Source: Silene conica (taxonomy: Eukaryota; Streptophyta; Magnoliopsida; Caryophyllales; Caryophyllaceae). From it: DNA of 64,000 bases. Below are positions 11,600 to 24,170 of this stretch, piece after piece. Numbering within the stretch: position 1 is the first letter of the stretch; the number at the start of each line of letters is the position of its first letter. Location: the NCBI GenBank assembly GCA_029255685.2, contig CM055319.2, positions 19,123,247 through 19,187,246 on the forward strand, in the 5' to 3' direction. Below the pieces are notes generated by a model that was not told where the DNA came from, ran no database searches, and worked only from the letters and a program-made list of their open reading frames with translations. Both the position numbers and the translations under genes were made by a program.

Positions 11600-11785
11600 C
11601 CGGTTTCTTTGGTATATAGCTATGAGACCAGGCTCATCTAAAACCGGTGTCTTTGGTATATAATTATGAGACCACGCTCATCTACAACCGGTGTCTTTGG
11701 TATATAATTACGAGACCACGTCATCAACAACCAGTGTCTTTGGTATATAACTATGAGAGCACATCCATCTACAACCGGTGTCTTT
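11600..11785. repeat. Left subterminal repeats of the CACTA element
   Basis: Four units of about 44 bp, plus a partial fifth, repeat the pattern ACCGGTGTCTTTGGTATATA followed by a GAGACCAC-CATC segment. Unit starts, judged from CTTTGG, are at 11,607, 11,651, 11,695, 11,738 and 11,782 (the last is partial). Confidence 0.85.
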
Positions 11786-12627
11786 ACTTGAAAAAATACG
11801 GCTACAGGGTACTACCACGTACCTATTATATTTGGAAATACGTATGAAATACATACATATACATAGAGTTGCACCTCATAATCATTCTTTTTATTGAATA
11901 TTAAAATAAGTTGAGCTCTTTCAAATTTAATATATATCCAAGTTTTCTGATCAAAACAACAATTGTTTCCACCAATAAAGAAATAATCGCAACACAGTTC
12001 GTATTTTTCAACTAAAAAAGTTGGACAAAAGCACACTAGCTACCTACTAAAAGCTAATAAGTTTAACAAATTCGACTAATATAATCCATTCACGCTTGAC
12101 GAGCACCCATCCTGTCAATATCATCGTTGTCCTCTTTATTTATCAACTGGAAATGGGAATTCATAAAAGAAAAAACCGACATTAGCACTTTAGAAGTAGC
12201 AATAATAGACTACCAGCATAGATTTCAAATAACTAAGGATATCTTCTGGTCCCACTTAAGAAGTTAAGTACCTGAGCAGCAATTGTGACGGATTCAGAAC
12301 TAATCCCAGTTGCGCTTTCTTAGACGCTTCAGAAAAGACAGTAGAAGCAACGTTGAGAGCCTCTTGCCCAGCCTGCTGCACAAGTGGAGTAGTAACAACT
12401 AAAGCCGGCTTCAAAGTTTCTACTACAATCTGAACACCATTAGAACCAGAACAATACCTGATACTAAAAAGCCTGTTAAGGAAAAATCAATCCAGGCCAT
12501 TGTTGCCTTGTTGGAATCACAGCCTATGAATTGGGATCAGATGATGAAGGCTATATGGAACAGATAGAGGACGAAAGCAATACTATTGAAGGGAAAATAG
12601 AGGCAGCAGGTACGTGGTTCACAAAGC

Positions 12628-13637
12628 ATGGGGAATAAAATCATACCAGAACCTTCTGATACACCTCTGATACAGTTTACCATGGAAGAGAAAAAGTGCA
12701 AGATGAACTCCAATTCTGGGATACAGCTATATATGGCTGGAGCAAACCCACCATGGCATATCATGGAGGGCTATATCAAAAAGATTTGGAGCAGGCATAT
12801 AATAGATAAAATTTCCTTCTTACCAAATGGAGTGTTCCTTGTTAGATTTGAAACTAAGGTTATGCAACAAGCAGCTATGGATGGAGGATATTATCTTTTT
12901 AATAACAAGCCACTAGTGATCAAACCATGGACTGCGTAGGTGAACCTTGAGAAAGTAGATATCAAGCAAGTGCCACTATGGGTAATAATTCACAATCTAC
13001 ATCTCAAATTTTGGGGTGTGTGCCTGCCCAAATTAGCAAACTTGATAGGCCTCTTCATTAGAAAAGATGCTTATACTGAGGCAAAAACAAGACTTGGATA
13101 TGCACGTGTCCTGATTGAGCTTAAAATTGGACAGACACTACCATCAGTCCTCCATTTTCTAGATGAACAAGGACGTAACATTGCAGTGGATATTGAATAT
13201 GAGTGGAAGCCAGTCTGATGGACCATGAACGCAAAGAATGTCGTACTGTCCAACACAAGCAACAAAGCACACAGAGAGGAGTGTAAAAAGTGTGGCAACC
13301 TAAGCTAAGAACAGAGGGCAGTACCAATATGCAGAAACCAGTAGAGACTCACCAGACAAAAGTTCAGCAACAACATTCCACTGCTGCAACTCAGAAACCT
13401 CAAAGCTGCAACAGCAAAGTTGCTGGATCAGATGCTCAGGGAACACTGGCCACTCCTCCTACCAGTAAACCAGATGGCTTGGTTGCAGACTTGACTCAGA
13501 CACCTGATCTAGAAAGAGAGGTAAATAATTTTTTGATGGACAATAATGTAGGTTTATTTGCGTTATTACAGACAAAAGTCAAAGTAACTAATCAGAATAA
13601 AGTAGCTAGTAGCATGAACAAAAGTCAAAGTAACTAA
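12628..13637 (+). pseudogene. DUF4283 / zinc-knuckle (LINE ORF1-like) remnant in the CACTA element
   Basis: The plus-strand frames read as one damaged protein. Residues from 12,628 give NPPWHIMEG, GVFLVRFE and PLVIKPWT, and after TAG at 12,937-12,939 the same frame continues VPLWVIIHNLHLKFWG to EYEWKPV, matching the DUF4283 pattern. TGA at 13,216 then interrupts the region where a zinc knuckle is expected. A different frame carries a knuckle-like ERKEC segment, then VWQPKLRTEG and a Gln/Ser/Thr-rich tail to TAA at about 13,637. In plants this architecture is found in L1-type LINE ORF1 and related genes. It lacks endonuclease and RT. It was either captured by the CACTA element or is a relic LINE insertion within it. 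Confidence 0.68.
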
Positions 13638-15629
13638 TCAGACACTGCTGATTCTTACAATTGAGTTACCGATAGGTGCCATTTGAGAACTGGATAACGT
13701 GCCAATATATTCCAGTATTGAAGAGGGCGCTGGTGTGAGAGCCTGTTGTTCTTGTGCAGTATACTTATCTGTTGTATGCGCACACAAGTAAATGCAATTA
13801 CACTATGAACTCTGGACCATTAACAATCATATACAAGTTTTAAGTAACTACATGAACCAAGATAAAAACATATCAAATCTTTGCATGACATGACTAGCTT
13901 TAGATCTCGGAAAAAAGAGTCAAGTTAGCAGTATCATTCTATTACTCGCACTGTCGTGCTGCATATAATTCTACGTCTCATGAAGCTACGGTAATACTAA
14001 TATTATGTACTTTGAAGTCGATGCCAAGCTAAACTATCCCCATATAACAACTTTGGAGCCTCTCTTTCCCTTCAAATCAAAATCCCTCGAATAAAGAAGT
14101 TTACCCACGACGCTTTGGATCATTTGAAGTCCACTGCAAGTTAGACAAACCTACCTCATATATTCATCCATATATCGGAAAACAAAAGGCAAAAATACAC
14201 GATTAATCAGTTCTCCATTAAGTATTCACAGATCTGGTGAGCGGCTGTGAGCCTAAAGTAGATCAGGGAGTTTGTTTATCCTAAATGTGCAAATATTGTA
14301 TTACTCCGTATCAGATAAATAAGGCCAAAAAACGTCGCTCAAAAAACAAACACAGATTTCAAGAATTGTGGATTATTCTTACAAAATGTGGCTCTGGAAT
14401 CCTGCAACCCATTAAGGTGCAGAGAGAAAGATTCTTGTATTGCAACAGGTGCGACATAAGTGTCGCTCATACCACGCCACCATGGGTGTTCAAATGACAC
14501 AAATGTCTCGCTCTAGCTTTCGAGTCAGGCTCAGCTGCCATCTTTCCCTTTACCCTTGGCCCTTGCTTTATTAATAAACCACTGAGCAAGTGGCGGATAA
14601 CGTCAATAGACAGTCATATGCAAGTTCATGATCAATCAAACAACATAGTCCACCATTTAAAGTCAGATGGCAATACACATTTGAATCCATCAAAGAAATA
14701 AACTACCTCACAACCAAATTGACCCCAGCTACATATTCAGGGTCGCTAGGTTTTGACGTAGAAATCCATCTCCGGTCCATATCTACGTACATACACGCAC
14801 ACAATTTACCATACACGAAAAAAATCAGAATAAGATGCAAGGATGCAATTACTACACCCGAATTTTATACTGTCGATCAGTCGGTAGTACATGAATTTTT
14901 CCTTTTGCATAAGAAACTCAATCCCAAAAAATTCAATACTACCAAACTCAATTCTCCATATTTGATAAACAATTAAATCGTGATCAAAAATTAACAAAAA
15001 AATCAACTTAAAGCAAATTATACCACACCATATACGAAACCCAATTCATTGAAAACAATTATGGAAAGCAAAGACGATTAATTTTATGTGAGATTTGAGG
15101 AACACAGACCTAGACCAAGTAGAGGCGATTAGTTGCGATCCATATTGAATTGAAAGCAATCGGCAGATACAACCGTGCCCGAGAAGAATGGAAAACAGTT
15201 AGACGGAAAGTCGTAAAGTTTTTCACGCGAAAAATTTGCCGCACGCGGGTTGAAGATGGTAGGGTTAATTATATGATGGAAAAGCAGAGGTAGTATACGG
15301 TGAATATTCGAGATAGTACGTCTATTAGGCGGTGGGGTTATTATAGTTAAATAAACAAGATTATATATTCAAGATTAATTTATGATTATTAGTTAAAATA
15401 TAGGAAACCGTATATATATTAAATTAGGCGGTGGTGGGAATTGCCTGGGATTAATAATTATGATATTGTATAATTAATTAACTTATACTCCATAGTAGGC
15501 GTGGGATACTGCCTGGGATTATGCATGCTATAAGCTAGGCGTGGATATATGGTAAGTTAATAAGCACAGACGGTATATGTATGAATTAGTGTACTGTGAA
15601 TATTATTTATTATTAATTTATTATTATTA
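13638..15629. other. Interior of the CACTA element, no gene seen
   Basis: I see no transposase (TnpD-like) frame and no other recognisable coding stretch. The frames at 14,285-14,497 and 14,719-14,976 are short and without motifs. Confidence 0.5.
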
Positions 15630-15885
15630 GTTATTAGTTATTAAATAAATCGAAAATTAAAATATAGGAAACCGGATTTTGGAGGACAGGTTTCTTAGTT
15701 ATTAAATAAATTAAAAATTAGAATATAGGAAACCGTATTTTGGAGAACAGGTTTCTTAGTTATTAAATAAATTGAAAAGTAATATATAGGAAACCGTATT
15801 TTGGAGGACAGGTTTCTTAGTTATTAAATAAATTGAAAATTAAAATATAGGAAACCGTATTATGAAGGACAGGTTTCTTAAGTAA
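15630..15885. repeat. Right subterminal repeats of the CACTA element
   Basis: Four units of 61 bp contain TTAGTTATTAAATAAATTGA, ATATAGGAAACCG and GGACAGGTTTC. The GGAAACC landmarks are at 15,667, 15,728, 15,789 and 15,850. They share the AGGTTTCTT theme with the left end in inverted sense. Confidence 0.85.
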
Positions 15886-18800
15886 ACATTGGAAACTAGT
15901 TATATTTAATAACCGGTGTCTTACGTTAAGAAATCTGTTAGAGAAAAAACAGGTGTCTTTTCTTTGATGTCTTAGGCCTTTTTTGTAGTAGTGAATGGTT
16001 CTATTGTGCTGCCTTCCAGCACGTTTCCACCACTACTCACCATGTTGTACACATCGGCAGACCCAATAGCGGTGCATTTTCGGCAGTATGCACGTTTATA
16101 CAATAACCTGTTTGCGTTTACATCTATTGGTGGGAAATTTGAATCACAAACGATCAAGGGTATTTACGTCTTCAAACTACATGGTCAGATGTACCATAAT
16201 GTACCTGACTTACTTCCGTGTGGTACTCACCCAAAATATCTTCAATTGTACTTTTACGATGGTCTACACGAAGCTGCAAATCGTGCAGCGTGCTTTAACG
16301 AACTCAATGCAGCTGTCATTGAAATTCTGATGGATGTAACGCAGACAAATCCATACGCTCGCTTTTTCCGGTCATTGAAAGATGTAACTCTTACTGCCAA
16401 CACCAAGATAGTTATCACGAAAAATCCTAACCAAGATCAGCGTGTCAACAATGCTCCTACATCTAGCGAGATTGCTGCAATTTGGCCTGAGGATTCCACA
16501 TCTGGTGAAACTGACGGTCGACATATATTGGTGACTACCCATAATGAGGCTTCGCATCGAGTCATGCATTATTATGGCTGTTACGATCCATTGCAGTACC
16601 CTCTGCTATTTCCCAAAGGAGAATGTGGATGGCAACAAGGTCTCAAAAAACAAGTTACTCGGAACAAGACAGTACGGGCCGTACAAAGTACAACACCATC
16701 TCCATCTAGCTTTCCAAACGCTGAGTCTCTTTTGGATGCAGAAGAAGAACGTAAGTTATCCACGTATAAATGTTTGGGACTGTTTGATATTTCAAAAGGT
16801 CTGAATTGCAATATAAATTATGTTTGGTAGTGCATAATAGTGAATCTGTTATCCTTTCAGATAGTTCTTATCAGAAAAAAAACAGAAGACCGAAATGTTT
16901 CATGCCGTGAATATTATTGTTATAAGCTACAAAATAGACCAGGAAATATGATGTTGAGAGCTGGGAGATATTTACAGCAATATATTGTTGATATGTACGT
17001 AAAGTTGGAGAACACACGGTTAGACTACCTTAGGCATAATCAGGATACAATCAGATCTGAGTTGTATCAAGGTTTACTTGACACCATTGATGCTGGTGAA
17101 CAATGCGCGACAAATGTTGGCCGACGTGTTATTCTTCCAGCGACCTATATTGGCGGCCCTAGGGATATGAAAAGGAGATATCTAAATGTGATGGCTCTTG
17201 TGCAGCGGTATGGAAAGCCAAACTTTTTCATAACTATGACATGCAGTGCAAATTGGCCGGAGATCAAGAATGAACTGGCACCTGGAGAAGAAGCCCAGAA
17301 CCGTCCAGATATTGTAGCTCGGGTATTTCGAGCTAAATTGCTGCTGCTGAAGAAGAAATTGGTCGACGACAAAATTTTTGGAGAAGTTGCTGCCTTCGTA
17401 TATGTAGTGGAATTCTAGAAGAGAGGATTCCCTCATGCGCATTTCTTGTTGATTATGAAGCCTGGTAACAGGATGAACTGCCCAGCTGACTTTGACAAAT
17501 TTGTGTCTGCTGAAATCCCTCTTCAGTCAAATGCAAACCTGCGTGCAGCTGTGATAAAACATATGATGCACGGTCCATGTGGGAAGATGGACCCTAAGTG
17601 TGCATGTATGAAGCATAAAAGCAGTCCAGGAAAATGTAAGTACTTGTATCTCAAACCATACACGGCTGAGACGACCAACAATGATGATGGTTACCCAGTG
17701 TATAAGCGTAAGCCAACATCTGAGAGTGTGCGTGTAAGAGGTCAGATGCTTAACCATCATTTGAATGTGGAAGTGTGCTCAACTATTCAAGCTGTAAAGT
17801 ACCTATATAAGTATGTTTACAAGGGTCATGACAGGATATCATTCAATGTTGCGGCAGATGGTGAAGTCAAGCCGGTTGATGAAATAGAGCAGTATCAAAC
17901 AGGCCGTTGGGTATCTCCTATTGAAGCAATTTGGAGAATTTATGGATTTGATCTATTTGAAATACAACCTGCAGTGATGGCATTGCCAGTTCATCTACCA
18001 GGTATGCAGACTATACAGATGAGGCCTCACGAAAGATTAGATAGTGTAGTGTCTAACCAAAAGCGTATAAGGACTCCACTGACTGAATTTTTTAGGTTGA
18101 ATGGTGAGAATGCTTCCAATCCAGAACGGAGACATCTATATGGGAGCTTCACTGAGCATTACCGGTGGGACCCATCTCAACGAACATGGTTCAAGCGTAA
18201 GAACAAAATAATTGTAGTAGCTCGACTTGTTTTTGTGGCTCCATCAGAAGGAGAGCGCTACTTCCTGCGTTTGTTGTTGACACATGTAGTTGCTCCAAAA
18301 TCTTTTGCAGACTTGAAAACAGTTGATGGTTATGAATGTGCAACGTTCCAGGAAGCTGCGCTCAAAAGACAGCTAATTGAAGATGACAATATGGTAGAGC
18401 TGTGTTTAGATGAGGCTAGAGAAGTAGAGATGCCAGCTGCTTTGCGACGTTTATTTGCAACTCTGCTCATATTTTGCCAGCCTAAAGACCCAAGTGCTCT
18501 ATGGGAAAAATACTACAGTTCACTGTCAGAGGACTACAGAAAAGAACACCCAGATGATCCCTACACTGCACATGTTCTTACTGTCCAACGTCTGGAGCAA
18601 CAGGTAGAAGCAATGGGCAGAACTTTGAAAAGTTTTGGGTTATCAGATTTGATACATCCACAGGATGCAGGACTTCGACCATCATAGGATACCCTTGATG
18701 CACTCAACGCACCGATACCAGATGAATGTATTGTGTGTCGCACATCATTGAACCCAGAGCAACAAAAGGCTTTTGACGTAATAATCGATTATGCTACACA

Positions 18801-20150
18801 TAATAAACCTGGTGCTTTTTTTGTAGATGGGCCGGGGGGAACTGGTAAGACCTACCTCTACAATGCTCTGTATGCGGAAATACGGCTTATGGGTAAAATA
18901 GTCCTCGCTATTGCTACTTCGGGTATTGCTGCAGCAAACATCCCATCTGGGAGAACTGCTCACTCACGGTTTAAACTCCCTCTAGATTTGGATGTTTCTT
19001 TGTCGTGTTCTGTGCCCAAGCAGAGTAGTCTTGCTGCGCTCATAAAAGCATCTGCTCTAATCATATGGGACGAGGCTTTCATGGCAAGTAGGGAAGGTGT
19101 CGAGGCATTAGAACAACTTTTACGAGATCTGTGCAATCCTGAATTGTTATTTGGTGGTAAACTTATTGTATTTGGTGGAGATTTTCGACAAGTTCTTCCA
19201 GTCGTCCAGAATAAGTCCATACGTGAGCTGGTAAATTCTACATTAGTTGCCTCTGACATTTGGCCACAACTGGTCAAATTCCGGTTAACTGTCAATGTAA
19301 GGGATAAAACTGATCCACATTTCTCAGACTTTTTGTTAGCTCTTGGAAATGGTCAGCTCCAAACATGTGAATCTGAGATGATTGAGCTGCTAGATGGAAT
19401 TGTACTAGATACAACTCAGTTAGGTGGGGATCTTATAAGTACAGTTGCTGATACCGTATATCCAGATGTGGACCTTGACAGTATTGGGGTAGATATTTTT
19501 AATCGTCGATCTATACTTACACCTATGAATGAGGATGTTGATGATATAAACACATACATGATTAACAAGTTCCAAGGTGAAGCTGTTATGTATAGGGGTT
19601 TTGACTCAATGCTTTCCGATAACTGTAATGTCTACCCTTCTGAATTTATAAACAAACTTTGTCCTGGTGGCATGAGTCCGTATGAGTTGGTATTAAAGAA
19701 GAACGCTCCGGTTATTTTGTTGAGAAATCTCCTCCCATCTGCAGGACTATGCAACGGTACAAGGCTGATATGTGCAGGGTTTACCCCAAATATGATCGAA
19801 TGTGTTATAACCAGTGGTCATTATAATGGTCAGCATGTGTTTATTCCTCGCATAAAGATGCGACCATTCAGCTCTTCAAATTATCCATTCCAATTCCAGC
19901 GGAATCAGTTCCCTCTCAAACTTTGCTTTGCAATGACAATCAACAAGTCGCAAGGCAGACACTAGACAGGGTTGTTGTTTACCTACCAAGACACTGTTTT
20001 TCACCAGGACAGTTGTATGTTGCACTATCACGAATGCGGGAAGCAGTAAAAGTTAATGTCATTGCAGCATCCAATGATTGCGAGTTAAATATAAACTGTG
20101 TCAGAAACATGGTATCTTTTGAAGTGCTGAGACTTGCAGGTATTTTGTAA

Positions 20151-20852
20151 GATTTTCTAGCAACTGACACTACACCAATATTTTGGTTAACTGATTATAA
20201 CTTCTCAATATGTATACTTGTGTTATTACATCAACCTAGATAATGGTTACAAACTGTGAAATCTTGGTTGTATGTACTGTAACACAACGATATCATGTCT
20301 TGCTGCTTAGGTCAACTCCTAATATATACTATTGAGAAATTTAATCAGGCACTTATGCTTCAGATTATTGACATATAATTGTTTTGCTGTAAGATCTTGA
20401 TTTCCATAACGGGTTCGTTTAACAGCATGGCATCAGTTTGCCTCCAACTCAGTAATCAAATCCTTCGACAACGCCTTATGCCAATGACACCAATTTATCA
20501 TTATGCAATATGTTTACATGCTCATTGCATTACAGATGTTAGTGTATTAGACCTCTGTACTGATAGTTCATAAAATTTAGTAATAATAGAGCTATAGAGC
20601 AAAACCATCGTCCCGTTGAGTGTAATAAAGTTTGTCGAGCTTCAAGAGAGTCATAAGTAATTACCTATTTATTTTGCATCACGACTGATAAACTACTTAA
20701 CTTATCAAGCGACACTTCACGTAAACGACAATAACTCATCTACAATGGTTACCTACGGTTGTAGTTGGTAAAATACGTTGTTTGTTACATTTACGTATAC
20801 ATAATGTAGCCTAATATAATAACCGTAATAGTAGCCTAATATTTCCTGTTGC
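20151..20852. other. Helitron spacer between Rep/Hel and RPA-like genes
   Basis: No gene seen. This DNA would be contiguous with 31,424-31,874 without the inserted LTR element, giving about 1.15 kb between the two Helitron genes. It ends with the GTTGC duplication (20,848-20,852). Confidence 0.5.
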
Positions 20853-20954
20853 TGTAACACCCACTTTGTAACACCCCCATTTATTTAAGGGCCTGAACTA
20901 GGACTCCTCAGATAAATAAGGGTGTTACCATCTCGGTTTCCCGAGGCAGTAGAT

Positions 20955-22793
20955 ACAAAGGAAGATAAACAGTACTTTAAATTAACTTTAAACTCAAAAC
21001 ATGTTCTTACATATCCAAAGGTCTTAACAATATAAATAAAGTACAACTCGCATTAAACTGACTAAGGTGATCTAGACATCTAATCTGGTCCAGATCCAAG
21101 CTCTTCCTCCCATAGCTCCCCCTTAGTCTCAGCCACCTGTCAATCTGCTCCCCAATAATTGGTTCATCACAGGTGATCACGAATACACAAGGTCAACCAC
21201 GAGGTTGAGTAGGGAAAAGAATAAGTAAAACAACAATATAATAAACTCCGCGCCGATCCAACACCATATATATACTCCGCACCGATCCAACGCCATAAAT
21301 ACTCCGCACCGATCCAACACCATAAATACTCCGCACCGATCCAACACCATAAATACTCCGCACCGATCCAACACCATAAATACTCCGCACCGATCCAACA
21401 CCATATCACAAGGCCCATCATGAACACAATGAATTATATCACAGAATAATATATAGATAACACCATATAATGATCACACGATATATGTAATAAACATGCT
21501 CAAAACCAAATAAGAACAAATTGCACATTATCAGATATCAGTATTTTCCCCTACCTCAAATGGCAGAAAGACACTCGAACAACTGCTAGAAGTATCCGCC
21601 TCGAACTCAATTCCTATAGATAGTACTTAATATCAAATTCTATTCGTACAACCAAACTCTAATAGTTAATTACTTGGTCATGTTTATAAACGATACTCAT
21701 AAAACATTATAATCACACATTTATGAACAGGCTCATTTACGTATCAATTATCACTAATCCAAATATAACCTTACTAATTATGGACTCACTATTTATATAT
21801 TTACTAATTGTAAAAAAATAACCAATCACCAACTAAAATTAAACCAATGACAATAACAATAAATGGGGGTGTTACAAAGTGGGTGTTACAAAGGAAGATA
21901 AACAGTACTTTAAATTAACTTTAAACTCAAAACATGTTCTTACATATCCAAAGGTCTTAACAATATAAATAAAGTACAACTCGCATTAAACTGACTAAGG
22001 TGATCTAGACATCTAATCTGGTCCAGATCCAAGCTCTTCCTCCCATAGCTCCCCCTTAGTCTCAGCCACCTGTCAATCTGCTCCCCAATAATTGGTTCAT
22101 CACAGGTGATCACGAATACACAAGGTCAACCACGAGGTTGAGTAGGGAAAAGAATAAGTAAAACAACAATATAATAAACTCCGCGCCGATCCAACACCAT
22201 ATATATACTCCGCACCGATCCAACGCCATAAATACTCCGCACCGATCCAACACCATAAATACTCCGCACCGATCCAACACCATAAATACTCCGCACCGAT
22301 CCAACACCATAAATACTCCGCACCGATCCAACACCATATCAAAAGGCCCATCATGAACACAATGAATTATATCACGGAATAATATATAGATAACACCATA
22401 TAATGATCACACGATATATGTAATAAACATGCTCAAAACCAAATAAGAACAAATTGCACATTATCAGATATCAGTATTTTCCCCTACCTCAAATGGCAGA
22501 AAGACACTCGAACAACTGCTAGAAGTATCCGCCTCGAACTCAATTCCTATAGATAGTACTTAATATCAAATTCTATTCGTACAACCAAACTCTAATAGTT
22601 AATTACTTGGTCATGTTTATAAACGATACTCATAAAACATTATAATCACACATTTATGAACAGGCTCATTTACGTATCAATTATCACTAATCCAAATATA
22701 ACCTTACTAATTATGGACTCACTATTTATATATTTACTAATTGTAAAAAAATAACCAATCACCAACTAAAATTAAACCAATGACAATAACAAT
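20955..22793. repeat. 906-bp tandem duplication inside the LTR
   Basis: The copies are 20,955-21,860 and 21,888-22,793, of equal length and nearly identical; I see differences at 22,342 and 22,376. The same duplication is present in the right LTR (28,203-30,041), so it existed before this insertion. The junction carries an inverted copy of the LTR terminus. Confidence 0.9.
21245..21405. repeat. 27-bp minisatellite in LTR (first of four)
   Basis: Six units contain CTCCGCACCGATCCAACACC. The array recurs at about 22,178-22,338, 28,493-28,653 and 29,426-29,586. Location in the LTR suggests a role in U3 or R, but nothing shows one. Confidence 0.85.
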
Positions 22794-24170
22794 ATAAGTA
22801 ATTAATAACAATCACAATGCTCAACAACAATAATATTAACCATAACCATTGTTCATAATATGGTTAGTAATAATAACAATAATAATAATATCAAAACACC
22901 ATTACCATGCCATTAAAATCATAACAATACTAACAATAATCTAATCATAAAATCAACATTATTACTAACAACAACAATAACTTGTTTTAATATAAGCACT
23001 AATTATAATATTAGTAATAATAATAATAATAATAATATTAGCAAAGTAATGAAGAATACTAATCTACCTATACCATTGCACTCACGTCAATAAAAAAAAC
23101 AACGCGAACGCAAACGACAGCCCAAACCCGCGAAACAGCCCCTACCGTCAACACCCTCACAAACACCGCGCCAAACACCAACCACAACCATTACCTTTGC
23201 CCGTGACACCACCAGGTTCGCCTCTGAGCCTTGGTGGTTCCAGAGGCGAAAGCAGCGGCTGTCGACACCGCAGTAACCACCCTCAATAGGCGTGTCAAAA
23301 CCCAGCACCCACGACACTCTATTTCCCCTGTTTGACACGATACCGACGCGCAAAACGACGCTCGCCCTAACACTGTTGTAAGACGCCACTACCCACCGTG
23401 CCAATCACCATTAGAGTCTCCTCACTACCACATATCCCATCACTCAAACACCCATAACAATCATACATAGAAACCCAATCGAATTGCAGTTCAAACATGC
23501 ATACACAGAGACTCTGTTCTGATAAAACGAAAGGGGTATACCGACACTGGTGACAAACCACCACATACAACGACCCTAGGTGGACAAAGACGCCATCACT
23601 ACGGTCAAAACACGATTAATAGACATCCTATATGCGTGATATGTGAAGATCATCAACAAAACGTGTATATACTGTTGCTATTACACGAATAAAAGAGGGG
23701 AGAAAACAGCGAGATTATGAAACAACGGTGAACATACCTCTTTCCTGAAGCAAACGACCAGCCTTAACCACCCTAAACCCACTGTAAAAACCTCCTTGTT
23801 ACTCTATGATAAGGCGGCAGCGTTAGTGTGTGCTTGTTTGGGCGTCGAGTAGGTTGAAGGTAAGGTTTTAGGAGTGCTTAACTAAGGCGGCTGAGATAGA
23901 TTTTTAGGTGTTTGTCAGTTTTTTTCTAACTTAAGACGAGATGGGCTGTACCAAGGGGTATTTGGCACGCAAAACAAGGCCCAAACGGCGATTTACAACA
24001 CGGTCTGATTACTAACTTATGTACTCGGCCCCTCACTAACTACATATAAAGTATAAAAACACCCATTCGATAACTTAATTATCGAATACCAAGGTCCAAA
24101 CATACCTACGCGCCAAAGTAAATATAAATTAATATTAAAATATTATTCCGTAAAAATACGGAGTATTACA

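Larger units (their letters stand above)
11410..15993. mobile_element. CACTA transposon, non-autonomous, inside the Rep exon
   Basis: The 4,584-bp element has perfect 19-bp terminal inverted repeats, CACTACTACAAAAAAGGCC, and a 3-bp duplication AAT (11,407-11,409 and 15,994-15,996), both typical of the CACTA superfamily. Subterminal direct repeats occur at both ends, and a short palindrome (AGACACCTGTT/AACAGGTGTCT) lies at about 11,454-11,479; such repeats are normally bound by the TnpA-type protein. No transposase frame is visible. The largest coding remnant is a DUF4283-like pseudogene. The element interrupts the Helitron gene in phase: removing it and one AAT copy restores continuity of the exon. 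Confidence 0.95.
10975..20150 (+). pseudogene. Helitron Rep/helicase (RepHel), broken
   Basis: This gene encodes the rolling-circle replicase of a Helitron: an HUH endonuclease fused to a Pif1-type helicase. Proposed exons are 10,975-11,044, 11,138-11,203 and 11,282-11,409; the CACTA insertion follows, and coding resumes at 15,997. The zinc-finger-like CDKC...FCCG region straddles the insertion. Rep motifs are FITMTCSANWPEI (about 17,226), the HUH PHAHF (about 17,431) and the paired-Tyr block YLYKYVYKG (about 17,800-17,826). The helicase has GPGGTGKT (18,829-18,852), IIWDEA and GGDFRQVLP, with a terminal QLYVALSR motif. Breaks: TAG at 17,416-17,418 just before the HUH motif; TAG at 18,685-18,687 between Rep and helicase; a 1-base loss near 19,953 after NKSQG; and either an intron at 16,751-16,860 plus a run-of-A indel or a TAG at 16,828. 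Confidence 0.92.
20853..24170 (-). repeat. Left LTR (sense 3' LTR) of the non-autonomous element
   Basis: The LTR is 3,318 bp, starting TGTAACACCC and ending GAGTATTACA. It contains a 33-bp perfect inverted repeat (20,853-20,885 and 21,858-21,890) and a 906-bp direct duplication (20,955-21,860 and 21,888-22,793). Each duplicate carries a six-unit array of about 27 bp (ACTCCGCACCGATCCAACAC type). The long minus-strand frames rich in WIGAEY or LDRCGVF are only this array read through. Confidence 0.93.

Noticed and set aside
11600-11785. Regular repeats that could suggest a CRISPR-like array
   Set aside because: They are subterminal repeats of a CACTA element in a plant genome, direct and without unique spacers.
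21167-21427. Minus-strand frames encoding repeated WIGAEY / LDRCGVF / RSIYGVG motifs, seen four times
   Set aside because: They are readings of the 27-bp LTR minisatellite in all three frames, so a repeat artefact rather than a repeat protein.
20853-21890. A separate 1,038-bp foldback transposon
   Set aside because: The inverted repeats are copies of the LTR terminus and the content is LTR sequence, so an LTR rearrangement explains it better.
23087-23404. 105-codon minus-strand frame in the non-autonomous LTR
   Set aside because: Its conservation is explained by the two LTR copies being nearly identical; no motif or codon signal.
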